Made by a program: the position numbers and the translations under genes. Shown in pieces: positions 50,422-61,485 of a stretch of DNA of 64,000 nt. The notes beneath the pieces were generated by a model. The model worked only from the letters and a program-made list of their open reading frames with translations, was not told the origin of the DNA and did no database searches. The stretch covers positions 2,763,001-2,827,000 of the forward strand of contig JABRWF010000005.1 in NCBI GenBank assembly GCA_018343915.1, written 5' to 3'. The DNA comes from Agroathelia rolfsii. Its lineage: Eukaryota; Basidiomycota; Agaricomycetes; Amylocorticiales; Amylocorticiaceae. Within the stretch, counting starts at the first letter, position 1; every line of letters starts with the position of its first letter.

Positions 50422-53272
50422 ATGACGACGAAAATGACGACCCGACAACCGTACATCGCCAGTGCTCCGACATCCCCTATTACGCCCCTCCGTCGCCACC
50501 ATCAACCTTCCGTTAATCATTCTTTTGCTGCTTTCCCGTCTGCAGCCCCTTCGACCCCGTATACACCATCGAACCTGTCGTTTGCATCGACGGCACCACC
50601 AATGACCCCCGTGGACAAGCCCGCTTTGCAAGACATCAATGTCTCGATGCTAGATGCTTCTGCACAACACCAAAAAGGCATCTCCGAAACTGCCGAAGAA
50701 TGGGCTACGAAGGGTGATGAAATTAGTGCACCAGTAGCAAAATCTGAAGAAAATCAGTACGCTGCGGACGATGAAGGTGAGTGAGACACCCCATTTCCCC
50801 GATTCCATTCCTTCGATGTCAGGTGGCGGGTCTTGAGCGCATATACTCCTCCAGGTAGCGATCTTCACAGCAGTGGACCGTCCCCGGCACCGCAAGGTAT
50901 GCAAAGATGACCTGTGCATCTTTGAAATCGTATTTACATCCTGTTGTGCAGCTTGTGTGCAGTCGCCGACTATTCGTCGTCGTTCTCGCACCCATACGCA
51001 GTCGGCGTCTCTTCAACTGATCCCGGACACGGACCTGCCTACGCGGTCGGCCGCAGTTCTCAATACACCCCCACCACGCATGCCGCTCTCTAGGGATCTA
51101 CAGCTCAAGGGCTCCGCCACGGAGCCTTCTCATTTTAATCGTCGTAGGTCGCCTTTTAGCCAGGTATGTGTTTGCTCCATGGGAGGAAACAAGTCTGTTC
51201 TAACCAAAGATATGGCATTAGGATTTCAGTGAACTTTACGATATTGATGAAGATGTTTCCTTCCCTCATTCCACTAGTTTTGCGTCACCCGGACAAACAT
51301 CGCTCGGCCTCCACGACCCCTTTGCCGACCCTTTCCCTGTTCGCCGTGACCTTTGTCTTCGCGGATCGACTCCAGAGCATGATGGTGAATTCCCGATCTT
51401 CTCTCTTCCCTTGTCTCAATCCAGCCCTCCGCGCAACACTGCTGCCAACAATACCGCCAGGGTTGGACAGCCTTTGCTGGCTCCACCCATCATGACGTGC
51501 TCAGTCTGCGCTCGCACAGCGCCACGTTCCCTTGCCATCTTGTCGCCTTGCAAGCACCCATTGTGCTCCGCTTGTCTGACAAGTGCCTTGAACATCGTGG
51601 GTGAAAAGGACATGGCGTGTGCAGTTTGTGGCTCGTCTGTTGATGACTTCAAGCTCACGTCCACGGAGGCCTTTGGTGGCGGTGACGGACCGAAGACCAT
51701 CAAAATCTTCGATTCTTTGGCAAATGGCGCTCCGCATCCAGCCAGTGTCGAGAATGTCGTGCTTAGGATTGATAACGTTCCTTGGGTACGAATATCAACT
51801 GTTCTTAATTTGTATCTTATTAACTTGTAGATAGGACGTTACTCCCCCGATGCTAGTTGCTTGGCTGCCCCAACCTCTTGCAGGGGCGCACGTCTTGCTT
51901 GATCCCAAGGGAAAGACGCGATCCCACGCCTATATTGAGCTGGCAAACCCCGAAGATGCTCGTGCAGCTTTGCGGCAGGCACAGAACTCTGTTCTCGGGA
52001 AGGGAAGACGTGCTCGTGGCGTCACCGTTACTAGGACCGCTATGAGGGAGCTGCGTTCCGCCGTTAGTCCTGTGTCCCTTTGTTTATTTGGCTCCCCTGA
52101 CTGATGCCATGACCAACAGTTATTCCCGAATTGGGATGGTCGTCATGGTCGTGTCATGACCAAAGAGGAACACGACTCGATCAGGCATTTGATCCGGTCC
52201 CCGGACGTAAGCCTTGGTGGAGCAAACCTCTATTAAAATGTGATTACTGAGTGGCTTTCAATAGGCGCATTTCCTCAAGGTACCCGAGCTGCCGTATCAT
52301 CTCTTGGTTAGCATTCTCCAAAAGTATCCGAAGGACTCGGTCGTGGGTGGTGATGGTGATGCCCTGTTTGGTATGTTTCTTTTGTATCTGCTGCCTGTTC
52401 TTCATTTACTGATATCGGTCCAGATCTTGCGTCCAGTATGTTTTGTACATGCTATCATTTTATATTTGTGATCTAACATTTTGTTTAGCTGGTGTCGAAC
52501 ATCTTGTGGATCGCGTCCGTACCCGTCAAACTGATATAGCTTTGCTCCAGCAGCTCTTGATGGCCGGGATGTCTTGCTATGGTATGCTTTAATATTTCGA
52601 CTGTAATTGTCGAGATTGACCGTTCTTGTGTTTGCAGCATTCACAACGCATCAACAGGCTCGGCTTTCTCAGGTTAAAAATGCGTGCTTCCCTCAGGCCC
52701 AGGAAGAGCGTAATGCTTCCGTGCTACCTGTGCACCATAACTATGCTCAGGAACAACTGCCTCCAGTTACTCATTACCCCCAGCATGCTCCTCCAATGCA
52801 CTACATCCATGAACCCCGACACGGTTTTGTCCCGGAGATGCCTCAGAACCGGTATGTGCCCCAGGAGCAAAAGCGCACTACCATGAGTCAGTACATGCAG
52901 CCTGCGTCTGGCCATCTTCACAGGCAATATCCGCATGAAGGGGCTGGTGCAGCACAACGTGAAGTGTTGCAGCAAGTTCATATGAATCGTCAGCAGCTAA
53001 ATGGTGTGGCATTTGGGCGTCAGCCACCGCTTTCTCATATGCATCAGCCTCAGCAGTACATTGCCAAGACTATCCCGACGTACGCACAGACAGCTCAGCA
53101 AAACGTACACTCCCACACCAATCCGTATATGGATCATCACCCTGTGCCACTGCATGCGAGACCACCAACTCAGATGACTGGCCAGGCCGATCTTGCTTCA
53201 CTTGCTCGCGAGTTTGGTGTCCAGGCCGAAGTTGTCGAAGCCCTCGCTCAGAGACTCTCTACGATTCATTAA
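50422..53272 (+). CDS. RING finger - RRM protein
   Basis: About nine exons. The N-terminal third is disordered (Ser/Pro/Thr). A RING-type finger follows: CSVCARTAPRS...SPCKHPLCSACL...MACAVCGSS, spacing C-x2-C-x13-C-x-H-x2-C-x2-C-x15-C-x2-C. Next is an RRM-like fold starting VVLRIDNVPW and continuing AHVLLDPKGKTRSHAYIELA with EDARAALRQAQ as the second helix. The C-terminal exon is rich in Gln, His, Pro and Met (GAAQREVLQQVHMNRQQLNG) and ends in a helix REFGVQAEVVEALAQRL. The family of the RING-RRM pair suggests an RNA-binding protein that may act as a ubiquitin ligase or adaptor (the Not4-like arrangement also pairs RING and RRM). The exact orthologue is unknown. A second in-frame ATG is at 50434. 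Confidence 0.8.
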
Positions 53273-54324
53273 CATCATGCACCTCATACTTCACGAACTC
53301 TTTTGCATCATTTCTTCCTTGCAAGACATAGAAGAATCCAACATTATCAATAATTGCGAACACTATGGTCTATCCGTTCTCTTCTGTCAATCTGCCGGAT
53401 CCGCACAACATCACGCATAATCATCATCCTCTCTTGCAAACTCGATAATTGCTTTCGCTTTCGCTTCTCATTCTGCATTTTCTCAAACAAGCAAATAAAG
53501 GACATTGAAAAAACAATTATTTCGTGTAATTACTTCCTCCCTTTCTTATTTCTTATGTTTGCTGTGGTTTTCGTTACCTCTGGCTATTCTCAGCATTTCT
53601 TTCTCACTACGTACGCGCATTTTTCATGCTTAGCTTCTTTGCATTTTCTCGTCCGTTTTCACATGTCCATCCATTCACCTGTTCATTAGAGCATCGGCCT
53701 TCTCTTCCATCATGACAACATCAACATTACATCTCCGTGCACCCTCGCTGTCTCATTGTTTTCGCGCTTTCACCTCCCTCTCACCTCTTTTCCTATCAAT
53801 TGGTAGGACCGATCGTCTCGCCTTCTGTTGAATTCTGTCATACTTTTGTTTTCTATGGGATTGTTGGCGCAGGACCCATTGCCCAGCGTAGTGTGTCCTT
53901 GCCCATCGTCTACTTTCCTAAACCCTTTCAAGTCGATTATACATTGTGTCATTACGTCGTTTGTTATGCCAGCATGCATTCGTTGCGTATTTCCGTTAGA
54001 GCGTGACTCAACAACACGAATTATCCTATTGGGAGGAATAAAGACTGCTGGTATCAGAAAAAGCTTCAACAGAGTAGGTTCCATGGCACTTTATGTAGGC
54101 ACTGGGATCGTGACAGACTTAGAAGTAAAAAACCGACTATGGAGAAATAGGAATAGTGATATAGAAGCGGACTGGGGTAGGCCAGATCCACGGGATTACA
54201 TGTACTCTGCATTATACAAAAATCGCCGACAGCCAAATGTCCCGAGAAAAAAAAAGATGTTGCTCATGGAAAATATGAGAAACTGGAAGGGAGATTAAAT
54301 AAAGCAAGATCCATAACTCCAGTT
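53273..54324. other. intergenic, no supported gene
   Basis: 3' flank of the RING-RRM gene and of the leftward membrane protein gene. A 156-codon plus-strand frame (53828-54298) lacks any domain or codon pattern that would support it. Confidence 0.5.
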
Positions 54325-54785
54325 CTAGAACCGGTTCGTGGGCTGCGCACCACGGATGAGTGTACGGCCGTCCTTGAGCTTTTGGGTGATGATTGGGCTG
54401 GCGGCAGGACGGAATTTAAATTCGCTCGAGTACCTATTGCACGTACGAAGAAATCAGAATGGAGATGTGCCCTTTCCTCGATTATGAGTTAGCGCGCTTA
54501 CCTGTCAGCATACACGATATTGTCTTCAGCCTTCTTCTTGGCGTTGACCCTCATATTAAACGCCATCCAGAACAAGAAGGCAGTGAATGCTAGCAGCAGT
54601 GCACGTTTCCAGGGTGCAGGTGTCGGTCGCGCAAAGCGTGGATCGGCATCGACCTGTTCTGCAGGTGTTGGCGAGGGAACTTCCTCTTCCTCTACCTCTT
54701 CTTCTTTGTCGCTGTGAGACTCTTCTTGGGTGGGCCCTGAGACGGGCTCTTCTGTAGGAATGCGTTTGTATTCGGCTTCAGCCAT
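54325..54785 (-). CDS. small single-span membrane protein, unknown function
   Basis: Two exons meet at about 54500. The protein has an acidic N-terminus (EEPVSGPTQEESHSDKEEEV), one hydrophobic segment (RALLLAFTAFLFWMAFNMR) flanked by Arg and Lys, and a conserved-looking C-terminus (SEFKFRPAASPIITQKLKDG, then RGAQPTNRF) in the second exon. An acidic cytosolic face, one helix and a basic C-terminal tail would suit an ER or mitochondrial tail-region protein. I do not know the family. The ATG at 54785 was preferred to 54857 because it starts the acidic domain directly. Confidence 0.65.
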
Positions 54786-55082
54786 ATTTAACCAGAGTTG
54801 TATTGTTAGTGTTGCTGTGTTCAAGCCCGAATATTGCTTATAGTCGATGATGGTCAAGAGTATAGTAACAGATGTTGCGGTATTATTAGCGTTGCTTGTT
54901 AACCGTGGCCAAAGCCGATTATACTTCCGAGCCGGCGATTCGCATGACGTCGAGCCGCGGCTGTTACTGGCACAGGCAGACGCAGGTTCAAGGGGTTTCC
55001 ACCAGCCTTATAGAACACAGGAGGTAATATATATTTATTTATTTCGGCCTATCTCGTCGGACCAACTACCTACCTACTATTA

Positions 55083-55640
55083 TACATGACAATTGCACTG
55101 CCTGGGCCACAGAGGATAGGGAAATATTCCTAATATTGAACACCGCGCTACTTGCACAATATACGCTGAAGAGACGTCAAAACACATATTGCTCAAATGC
55201 AATGCAATAGACCAAAAGAAACTGTATAGGAAGAGGCCAAAAAGCTCTGGATAAGCCAAACTGGCGAGGAGTGGAAAAAACGATTGCTAGGGAGCATCCT
55301 GGTAATGGTAAACTCACACGCAGACAGCAAGAGCGATCAGGCAACAAGGTAAAATAAACTGATGCTGAAAGACTACACCAAATACAGATGTTAGAGAGCA
55401 CACGCCTGATCCGGAAACTCAGGGACGAGAGAGTCATCAAGGAAACAGATGAATACACACAAAGTTAAGAACCGCTGAATGTATGCTATTGAAAACAGGG
55501 GAAAAAAATCAATTTCCTACTGACTAACAGAAGAAGGTACGAAAATAAAGCACTATATATAGTTATGGAGGCTACCTGGCTAGAAAATCAAGCCTAGGAC
55601 AAAATACTGTCCGCGGAAGAGCTCCTAGAAGTGAGTGTAG
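55083..55640 (+). mobile_element. decayed LINE fragment (C-terminal RNase H-like region)
   Basis: Across frame changes and stops one can read CTIYAEETSKHILLKCN, KEAKKLWISQTGEEWKK, LLGSILVMVN, LESTRLIRKLRDERVI-like remnants (here with one stop), then a block with LTNRRRYENKAL and ATWLEN. These are the successive landmarks of the terminal RNase H-type region of non-LTR retrotransposons common in mushroom genomes (EET.HIL.EC; LW; L.GSILG; LIRKLR.ERVI; LT..RYG.KAL..TW). Several frameshifts and stops show it is dead. Only this terminal region is present; no reverse transcriptase domain or tail is visible. Confidence 0.65.
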
Positions 55641-56780
55641 GATGATGGTGATGAGAGGCCAATCCCCCTGTTTAACGCCTCCTGAGTTGTTGAAGTAGGC
55701 ATGCGCAATGCATTCCCCCATGTGGCTCGTAAAAAAAAAACTTCAGAGGGTACATCGCTGTAGCTAGACTATATAATAGAGCCCAAAATACTGTTATGCA
55801 ACCTGCTGGTTGGTCGTAGCCAAGTTAGTCCAAGGTAAAGCATATTTTTTTGTGGGGCGTCGGACCCGGACTAACTACCCACATCCCGTGTGCCGGAAGC
55901 AAATCCTGCATCCTCCTTGCGCAGGTTGTCAAATTCACTCGGTCCTACCGGCGTCCGTAATTGGAGGGCTGACAACTCTGTAAATTCTCGGAAATGTACT
56001 CGGGTATTGGATTGTACGGTTCATCAATATCAACGAATCATAAGCCCATGAGATGTCATGTGCGGCATTGTGCGGCTACCGATAACCAACTTCTAGAACT
56101 TGGAATACTATTATTTTTCTTCTTTTCATTAGGCTTGGAACCTTTCCCCTCATTTCTGTGGTGAAAGTTATGTCAAGCGCTACGTGGCATGCTCAGTGCG
56201 GTAGTCAATCACACTGAACCTTACGTCATGCAAACTTTGGCATTGAATGAGATTGTATTCATGCTGCCGGAAGTTTGGGGTATGAGGAAATACCCTTGAG
56301 CCTGCTTCGTAACCATCGCCTCCTTGAAACCAATTCAAATTACAGGACAACCTAAAAATGTTAGGCCATCAGCAACTTATGATATCGAAATCATCTAACT
56401 GAATAACTTTCGTAAACTTCGTAATCAGCTCGGATAAAGTCCCCGCATGTTCTGACCGCCGGTTCGAGAAACTCATGCGGTAGTTTGCGGCGACGCCTCG
56501 AACTTATGCTGTCCCTATTACCCTTGACCCCAAATACTAGGGTATGTGTATGTCTGCTGACAAGAATCCGAATTGTGCTTCCCTGGTTGACGTCTAATCA
56601 ACCTGAATACCCGGATTTCACCCTTCGTCATCTGATATCCAAATTCATTTTGCTTATTCTTAGAGACGGAGAAATTTTTTGCTCCTCCATGCAGGTCACC
56701 AGTCTGGTACGCATGACGATGTGTGTCGTTCCAAATATTTCCAAAGTAACTTCCGGGCCAAAAAAAGCACTCCGAGGTGG

Positions 56781-56788
56781 TATAAAAG
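56781..56788 (+). promoter_or_regulatory. TATA box of the GH45 gene
   Basis: TATAAAAG 40 bases upstream of the ATG at 56828. Strong TATA boxes suit inducible secreted-enzyme genes. Confidence 0.6.
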
Positions 56789-56827
56789 CACTCGCCAAAT
56801 GCTCGTATCTGATTCTTCATCACGACC

Positions 56828-57955
56828 ATGTATCTCTTTTCTCTCAAAGCCGTTCTTCCCACTTTAATTGCTATCCAAAGCCTCATTACCGCTAGTTTGG
56901 CACAAACGTCGGGTACAACCACGACTACGTGGGACTGGTGAGTCATCCAGTTTGGCCATACCCTTGCATCCTTGACTTGATATCTTTACTTTCGACTTTG
57001 TGGCTGAACCGAGCTTTGCAGCTGTGAACCTGCCTGCGGATACACTTCCAATCTGTCCCCCGGTGCCACTGGTCCCGTCAGATCATGCAACGCAAATAAT
57101 GGACCCGCTGCCTCAGGCGCCCAAAATGCCTGCTTTGCCAGCGGCGGAAATCTAGCATTCTCGTGCTCGAACTACCAGCCCATCATCATCAGCAATACGC
57201 TCAGCTATGGATTTGCTGGTCACGGAGACACTGCCACAGAAAGCTGTACGTATAACTATTACGTACAGATGTCCATCATCCTCAAATGCAATTCCCAGGC
57301 TGCAAGTGTTATCAATTCACCTGGACCTCGGGCGCAGGTGCAGGAAAGAGTATGATTGTCCAGGCCATCAATGCTGGAGGTAATATTTCTTGATATTTAT
57401 TGCGTATTCGAACCTATTTTAACTGAAAGACTAGGTATTACCGCTAATGATTTCGATATTTACGTATGTGACATTTCATAATCTCTGCTGATCCGAACCG
57501 TTTTTGATTTTCTTCTGAAGACACCTGGTGGCGGAGTCGGAGACTACAACGCCTGCACGGCGCAGTACGGTGCTCCGAGCCAAGGCTGGGGCGCCCAGTA
57601 CGGAGGTATGTGCATTTCAAACGGTTGATTATTTGACTCTGCTTCATCTATTCTCCCATTGACTCAGGTGTCTCTTCGGATTCTCAATGCAACGAGCTCC
57701 CTTCGGTCCTTCAGGCTGGTTGCCACTGGAGATGGGAGTGGTATGTCTGTTACTCTGACAATGATGTGACTTGATTCTGATTATATCCTTTTCCCAGGGC
57801 TGGTGGAGGAATCAACGAGTGGTAAGTATACAATGATTCGGGATAACCAGACCATTTCTAATCAAGAATTAACACGTAGGACTATCGAATACGAGCAAGT
57901 CAATTGCCCATCCGAGCTGACGAGCATCTCGGGCTGCTACCCTGCCAGCATCTAA
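56828..57955 (+). CDS. GH45 endoglucanase-like secreted protein
   Basis: About eight short exons. A signal peptide (LPTLIAIQSLITASLAQ) is followed by a Thr-rich linker and TTTWDCCEPACGYTSNL, which matches the WDCCKPSCGW start of GH45 subfamily A with the nucleophile-side Asp. Cys-rich strands follow: SFGG-like NLAFSCSNYQPI, LSYGFAGH, ESCCKCYQFTWTSG, DFDIYTPGGGVG, then GDYNACTAQYG, YGGVSSDSQCNELP and GCHWRWEWAGG. GH45 enzymes cut cellulose inside chains by inversion. The position that aligns with the general-acid Asp (FDGC in the Humicola enzyme) reads YNAC here, so Asn replaces Asp. There is no CBM1 or linker at the C-terminus (ends GCYPASI). Activity on cellulose or another glucan is therefore uncertain. 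Confidence 0.85.
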
Positions 57956-58673
57956 GTGACAATATACTTGTGCCGTCTCAATAGCAACGACTGGCGAAAG
58001 TATTCAGTTTTGGTTAACTCGAATGGTATGAAATTAGGGGTGTCGAGTAAAACACGACGCACATCCTGTGTTCTCTTGAGACGATTGTGTACAATATTAA
58101 AAAAGCCCAAATATATACTGTTGATTGTGTTAAGAATTCGAAATCATGATGGATGCCGGGTGAGACATGCCGAGGAACGTCAATCTATGCCCACGTGCCG
58201 TCGAACCTAGGCTTGCAAGGCCTCGGGGCGGGATTAGTATCGACAAGTTGATTGATTACGATGTTGATGGAAATCGGACGTTCAAAGGCATACCAATTTA
58301 CCAAGATATCGATGGATGTGATACGATAATCGTCCATAGGGGTTGGGTATAGTTGGGTAAATACGCGCATGTGGTACAGATTTCTATATTGAGATGTCGA
58401 TCTGCTTCTGCCGGAAACAACCATGATCGAAAATTTTGTGAACAGATTTATTCCATTGGATTGCTTGCCAATATAGTCCCTGGAGAACGTATTGTTCTGC
58501 CGTCTTCCAAGACTGCTTGACCATCTCATTTTATCTTGATATATTTTATCTTTGTTTTTGCAAGTGAGTACTGCTCACGCATTCTTTTTTCGATTGAACT
58601 TATATAACTCAGCATACGGTCGCAAAAGACTGGTGAATAATAATTCCCACCCTTGGCCGACAAAGCATTGAAC
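57956..58673. other. intergenic, no gene recognised
   Basis: About 720 bases. Short frames on both strands show no domain. Confidence 0.5.
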
Positions 58674-59291
58674 ATGACAGTAAAGCTTGAGCCGCAACCC
58701 ACAGAAATCCCCGCAGCGAAGCCCAAACATGTTGTCGACACAGCACAAGATGAAAAAGCACGACAGGGGATCGTCAAGTCCGTGACCGACGTCCAGCGCG
58801 CGTTCGCCTGGCCTGTGTACCGACACCCTCTGATGAAACGGATCGCGGCGAACCGTACGACGTTGCATCTGCCTAGATCTTATTTGGCGAGGGATGGGGA
58901 GGATACCAAGATCATCTATCCCGGGTCGGATATCAATATGGTCGTTTACAATCATTATGCCAATGATATCCCCCATGAAGAATGTGCGAAGTGGATCAAC
59001 TTCGTTCATGCTGATGCAGTGTTGAATAAGAGGTGGGATTTGGCTATTGATATCACTATTATCTTTTTTTAAAAAAACTCTGATCGACAAACCTCTTCGA
59101 TTCTCAGGCATGAATTCTTAGGGCCAGACGCTAAAGTAGCTGGGTATGTCATTGATGGATCAGGTCATACGCATATACGATGGTATGATGGCTTTTTGCA
59201 AGACCAATGGGTGGGTAAACGAAAATGGAGAGTCGAAACTGAGCGTGATGCATCAGGGAAATGGATAGCAAAGGACCCGGAATATGAATAA
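58674..59291 (+). CDS. conserved hypothetical protein, 180 residues
   Basis: Two exons (58674-59032, 59108-59291) join in phase to 180 residues. Regions that look conserved are RQGIVKSVTDVQRAFAWPVY, RHPLMKRIAANRTTLHLP, NMVVYNHYANDIPHEECAKW and, in exon 2, VAGYVIDGSGHTHIRWYDGF. No signal peptide or membrane segment is seen. The cluster of aromatic residues, His and Asp hints at a small globular fold, but I know no family. It lies between the secreted GH45 gene and the leftward INO80B gene. Confidence 0.72.
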
Positions 59292-59499
59292 CATTATATA
59301 GGGTACTCTAGAGGATAAAAAAAATTCAAAAAGAGCTGTTCAAGTTCAATCGGGTCTTACACTCTGCAGGATTATGTGGATTCAGGGTAAAATTCATGTG
59401 TGCGTATAGTACAGAGTGAAGAGTAAACATAAACGAGACCTGGTATCAAGGAGGATAACACATCCAGAGCATCAGAGAAAATAACGACGAACAGAGCAA

Positions 59500-60720
59500 T
59501 TATGTTTGGACAAGAGATGCGTTGACTTGCTTGAGATGGTCCATCGAACAAGCCCACAAGTCGTGTTTTACGGTTGAGCGATACTTTGGTGGGTTCTCAC
59601 AGGCAGGAGTAACTGGACAGGCGCAGTTAACCTTTTTCTTGTCTTCTGAGGGTATTGAAGGAGCATCGGATACAAGTGTAGGGGCATTGACTGGGATAGC
59701 TAGGACCCTACCCTCTTGTGCTGCTTCACCCTCAGTTTGTGCCCGTTTTGAAGTGGAAACCCATCTCCACATATGTGGGATGACAACTTCAGGGGGGCTC
59801 CCTTCGGCCTTCTCACTGCTTGCCTCAGCATCTTCACTTGGAGTATGTGTGTCTGCTGCAGATGGAGTGACGGCGGTCGAAGTGCCTTTCTTTGCTCGAG
59901 GACGGGCCTGCTTCTTGAGAAGACGGTTGATCGTCTCAGCTTTCTCGTCTTCGAGCCTCTTTTCGCTACGGTTCTTGCGACGGCGCAACATTTCTTCGCG
60001 TCTTAGGGCAATCTCAGCACCAGTCAGCTGGTTCTTTCGGGATGCCGAACCTTGTGATTTGTTTACATGAACGACGGGTGAGGATGATGTGAGCGGTCGG
60101 CACTCACCAAGCGAAACATGCTCTACTTCAGCTCCAGAAGCCAGGGCCATCTGTCTTGCTGTTAGGGTACGCGAAGCTGTTACCTCAGGCTCTGACTCGT
60201 CAGAAACACCAGGGGAAACAACGGGTGTATCTTCCGACTCAACCTCTACGTCTGATGTCCAGACAAGTTTTCAGTAAGGATTAATGCATGATAAAGATAA
60301 GGAACAGACTTTTAGATGGGCCACTGGGTAGCTTGAGCTTAATCCGTAGACTTGACCCAGCGGCTGCCGTATGATGTGTGGATAGGTCGTCCTCTTCCTC
60401 TTCTTCTGCATCTTCATCCTCTTCCTCTTCTTCCAGCTCATCTACATTCTCTTGCTCAAGCTCTTCATCATCTTCATCATCCTCTTCCTCATCATCCACA
60501 TTCATGTCTTCCCCGCCATCCTCCTCTCCCTCTCCCTCCTCCTCGTCATCGTCCACTTCTGCTTCATCTTGAGTCAGATTGGCCTCTGGGCTAGCTAGAA
60601 CACAGTATATAGTTTGTATCCACTAGAGAGCAATCCAAGTGGCCTAGGCATACCGGGCTGCTCATCTTCATCGGCTTCGTCTTCATCTTCACTGATGATT
60701 CTGCGGCGTCGAGGGGGCAT
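59500..60720 (-). CDS. IES2: INO80 chromatin-remodelling complex subunit B (Ies2-like, PAPA-1 region and atypical HIT finger)
   Basis: Four exons (60720-60654, 60594-60310, 60251-60108, 60050-59500) give 348 residues. The first half is acidic (Glu/Asp runs). The PAPA-1 region follows: LTARQMALASG...HVSLGSASRKNQLTGAEI, ALRREEMLRRRKNRSEKRL and DEKAETINRLLKKQ. The C-terminus has a small Cys-bearing domain (CACPVTPACENPPKY, then DLWACSMDHLKQ) where HIT-type zinc fingers sit in INO80B, though the full set of Cys/His is not complete by eye. Ies2 binds the Rvb helicases and helps INO80 move nucleosomes. The 57-base third intron has no stop and keeps frame, so retention is possible. Confidence 0.85.
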
Positions 60721-61485
60721 GATTCACTGTTCAAAAGGCAATTCGGCGCGTTCTCAAATTAAAAGCGAGTGAAAATGAAAGCACCGCCTGAGCTTGGGCA
60801 CGTTGACCTGACAGAGCGCCTGTGAGAGTCACGGTGGCCCCCACAAGAAGCACGTGTGGCTGTGCCAGGTCCTGGCGGTAATTTGGGGTTGGCGCACGAT
60901 GTGTTGGCGCCGCATGGCAAGGCGGCATCATTGGGTCTGTTGTTTGAATTCTGCATCAAGTCGTCACTGACTGCTGTATTCATGGCGGTTCCAACGTGTC
61001 ATTGAGGGCCATGAACACACACTACGTTTTTAGCTGTGCACAATTGACTTGCTGTGAAGCTGCAATCATTCATGATCGCGACTCGGACGTCCAGTGTCAC
61101 TGCTTCCGAAAACGCGCCCCCTTTATGAGCGCGTCTCGGCTGTTGTCTCATCTCTTTACCTTCCCACATCCATCTCTCTCGCCACTTGCACTTGTGGCGA
61201 ACACTCAAATTTTGCATCAGACTTCTCTTTAGAGACCATCTTCCTAGCCTTCATCAAAAAGGAAGAAATAGCAGTCAGGGACCTACCAGTGGTTTTTCAC
61301 ACGCACTGGTAGTCGTGCGCAAATCCTTACTGTCACCTGTGTCAATCGTTTTGCACTTACTCACAAATCAGTGTGTCCCCATTGGCCGATAAAGTAATTC
61401 AATTGATAAATAAAACCCCCAGGACTAGAATTACAAAACACGTCTGCCTTGCGCACCCAACTAAGCGGCTAAGAGGTTGTGCCTC
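60721..61485. other. divergent promoter region
   Basis: About 765 bases between INO80B and the SNF2 gene with one CACGTG. A second plausible CDS is not seen. Confidence 0.5.
60851..60856. promoter_or_regulatory. CACGTG element between INO80B and SNF2 genes
   Basis: CACGTG 131-136 bases from the INO80B start, in a divergent promoter. Confidence 0.35.

Larger units (their letters stand above)
54786..56827. other. intergenic with the LINE remnant and the GH45 promoter
   Basis: About 2 kb. Outside the LINE remnant and the TATA box at 56781 I see no gene or repeat. Confidence 0.5.

Noticed and set aside
53828..54298. 156-codon frame downstream of the RING-RRM gene
   Set aside because: No domain, a start inside a probable 3' UTR, and composition changing along the frame.
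58185..58529. 114-codon minus-strand frame between GH45 and the next gene
   Set aside because: No domain and no conserved pattern; probably chance.
60352..60594. Leu/Pro/His- and Ser-rich plus-strand frames
   Set aside because: They are antisense readings of the Glu/Asp codon runs of INO80B.
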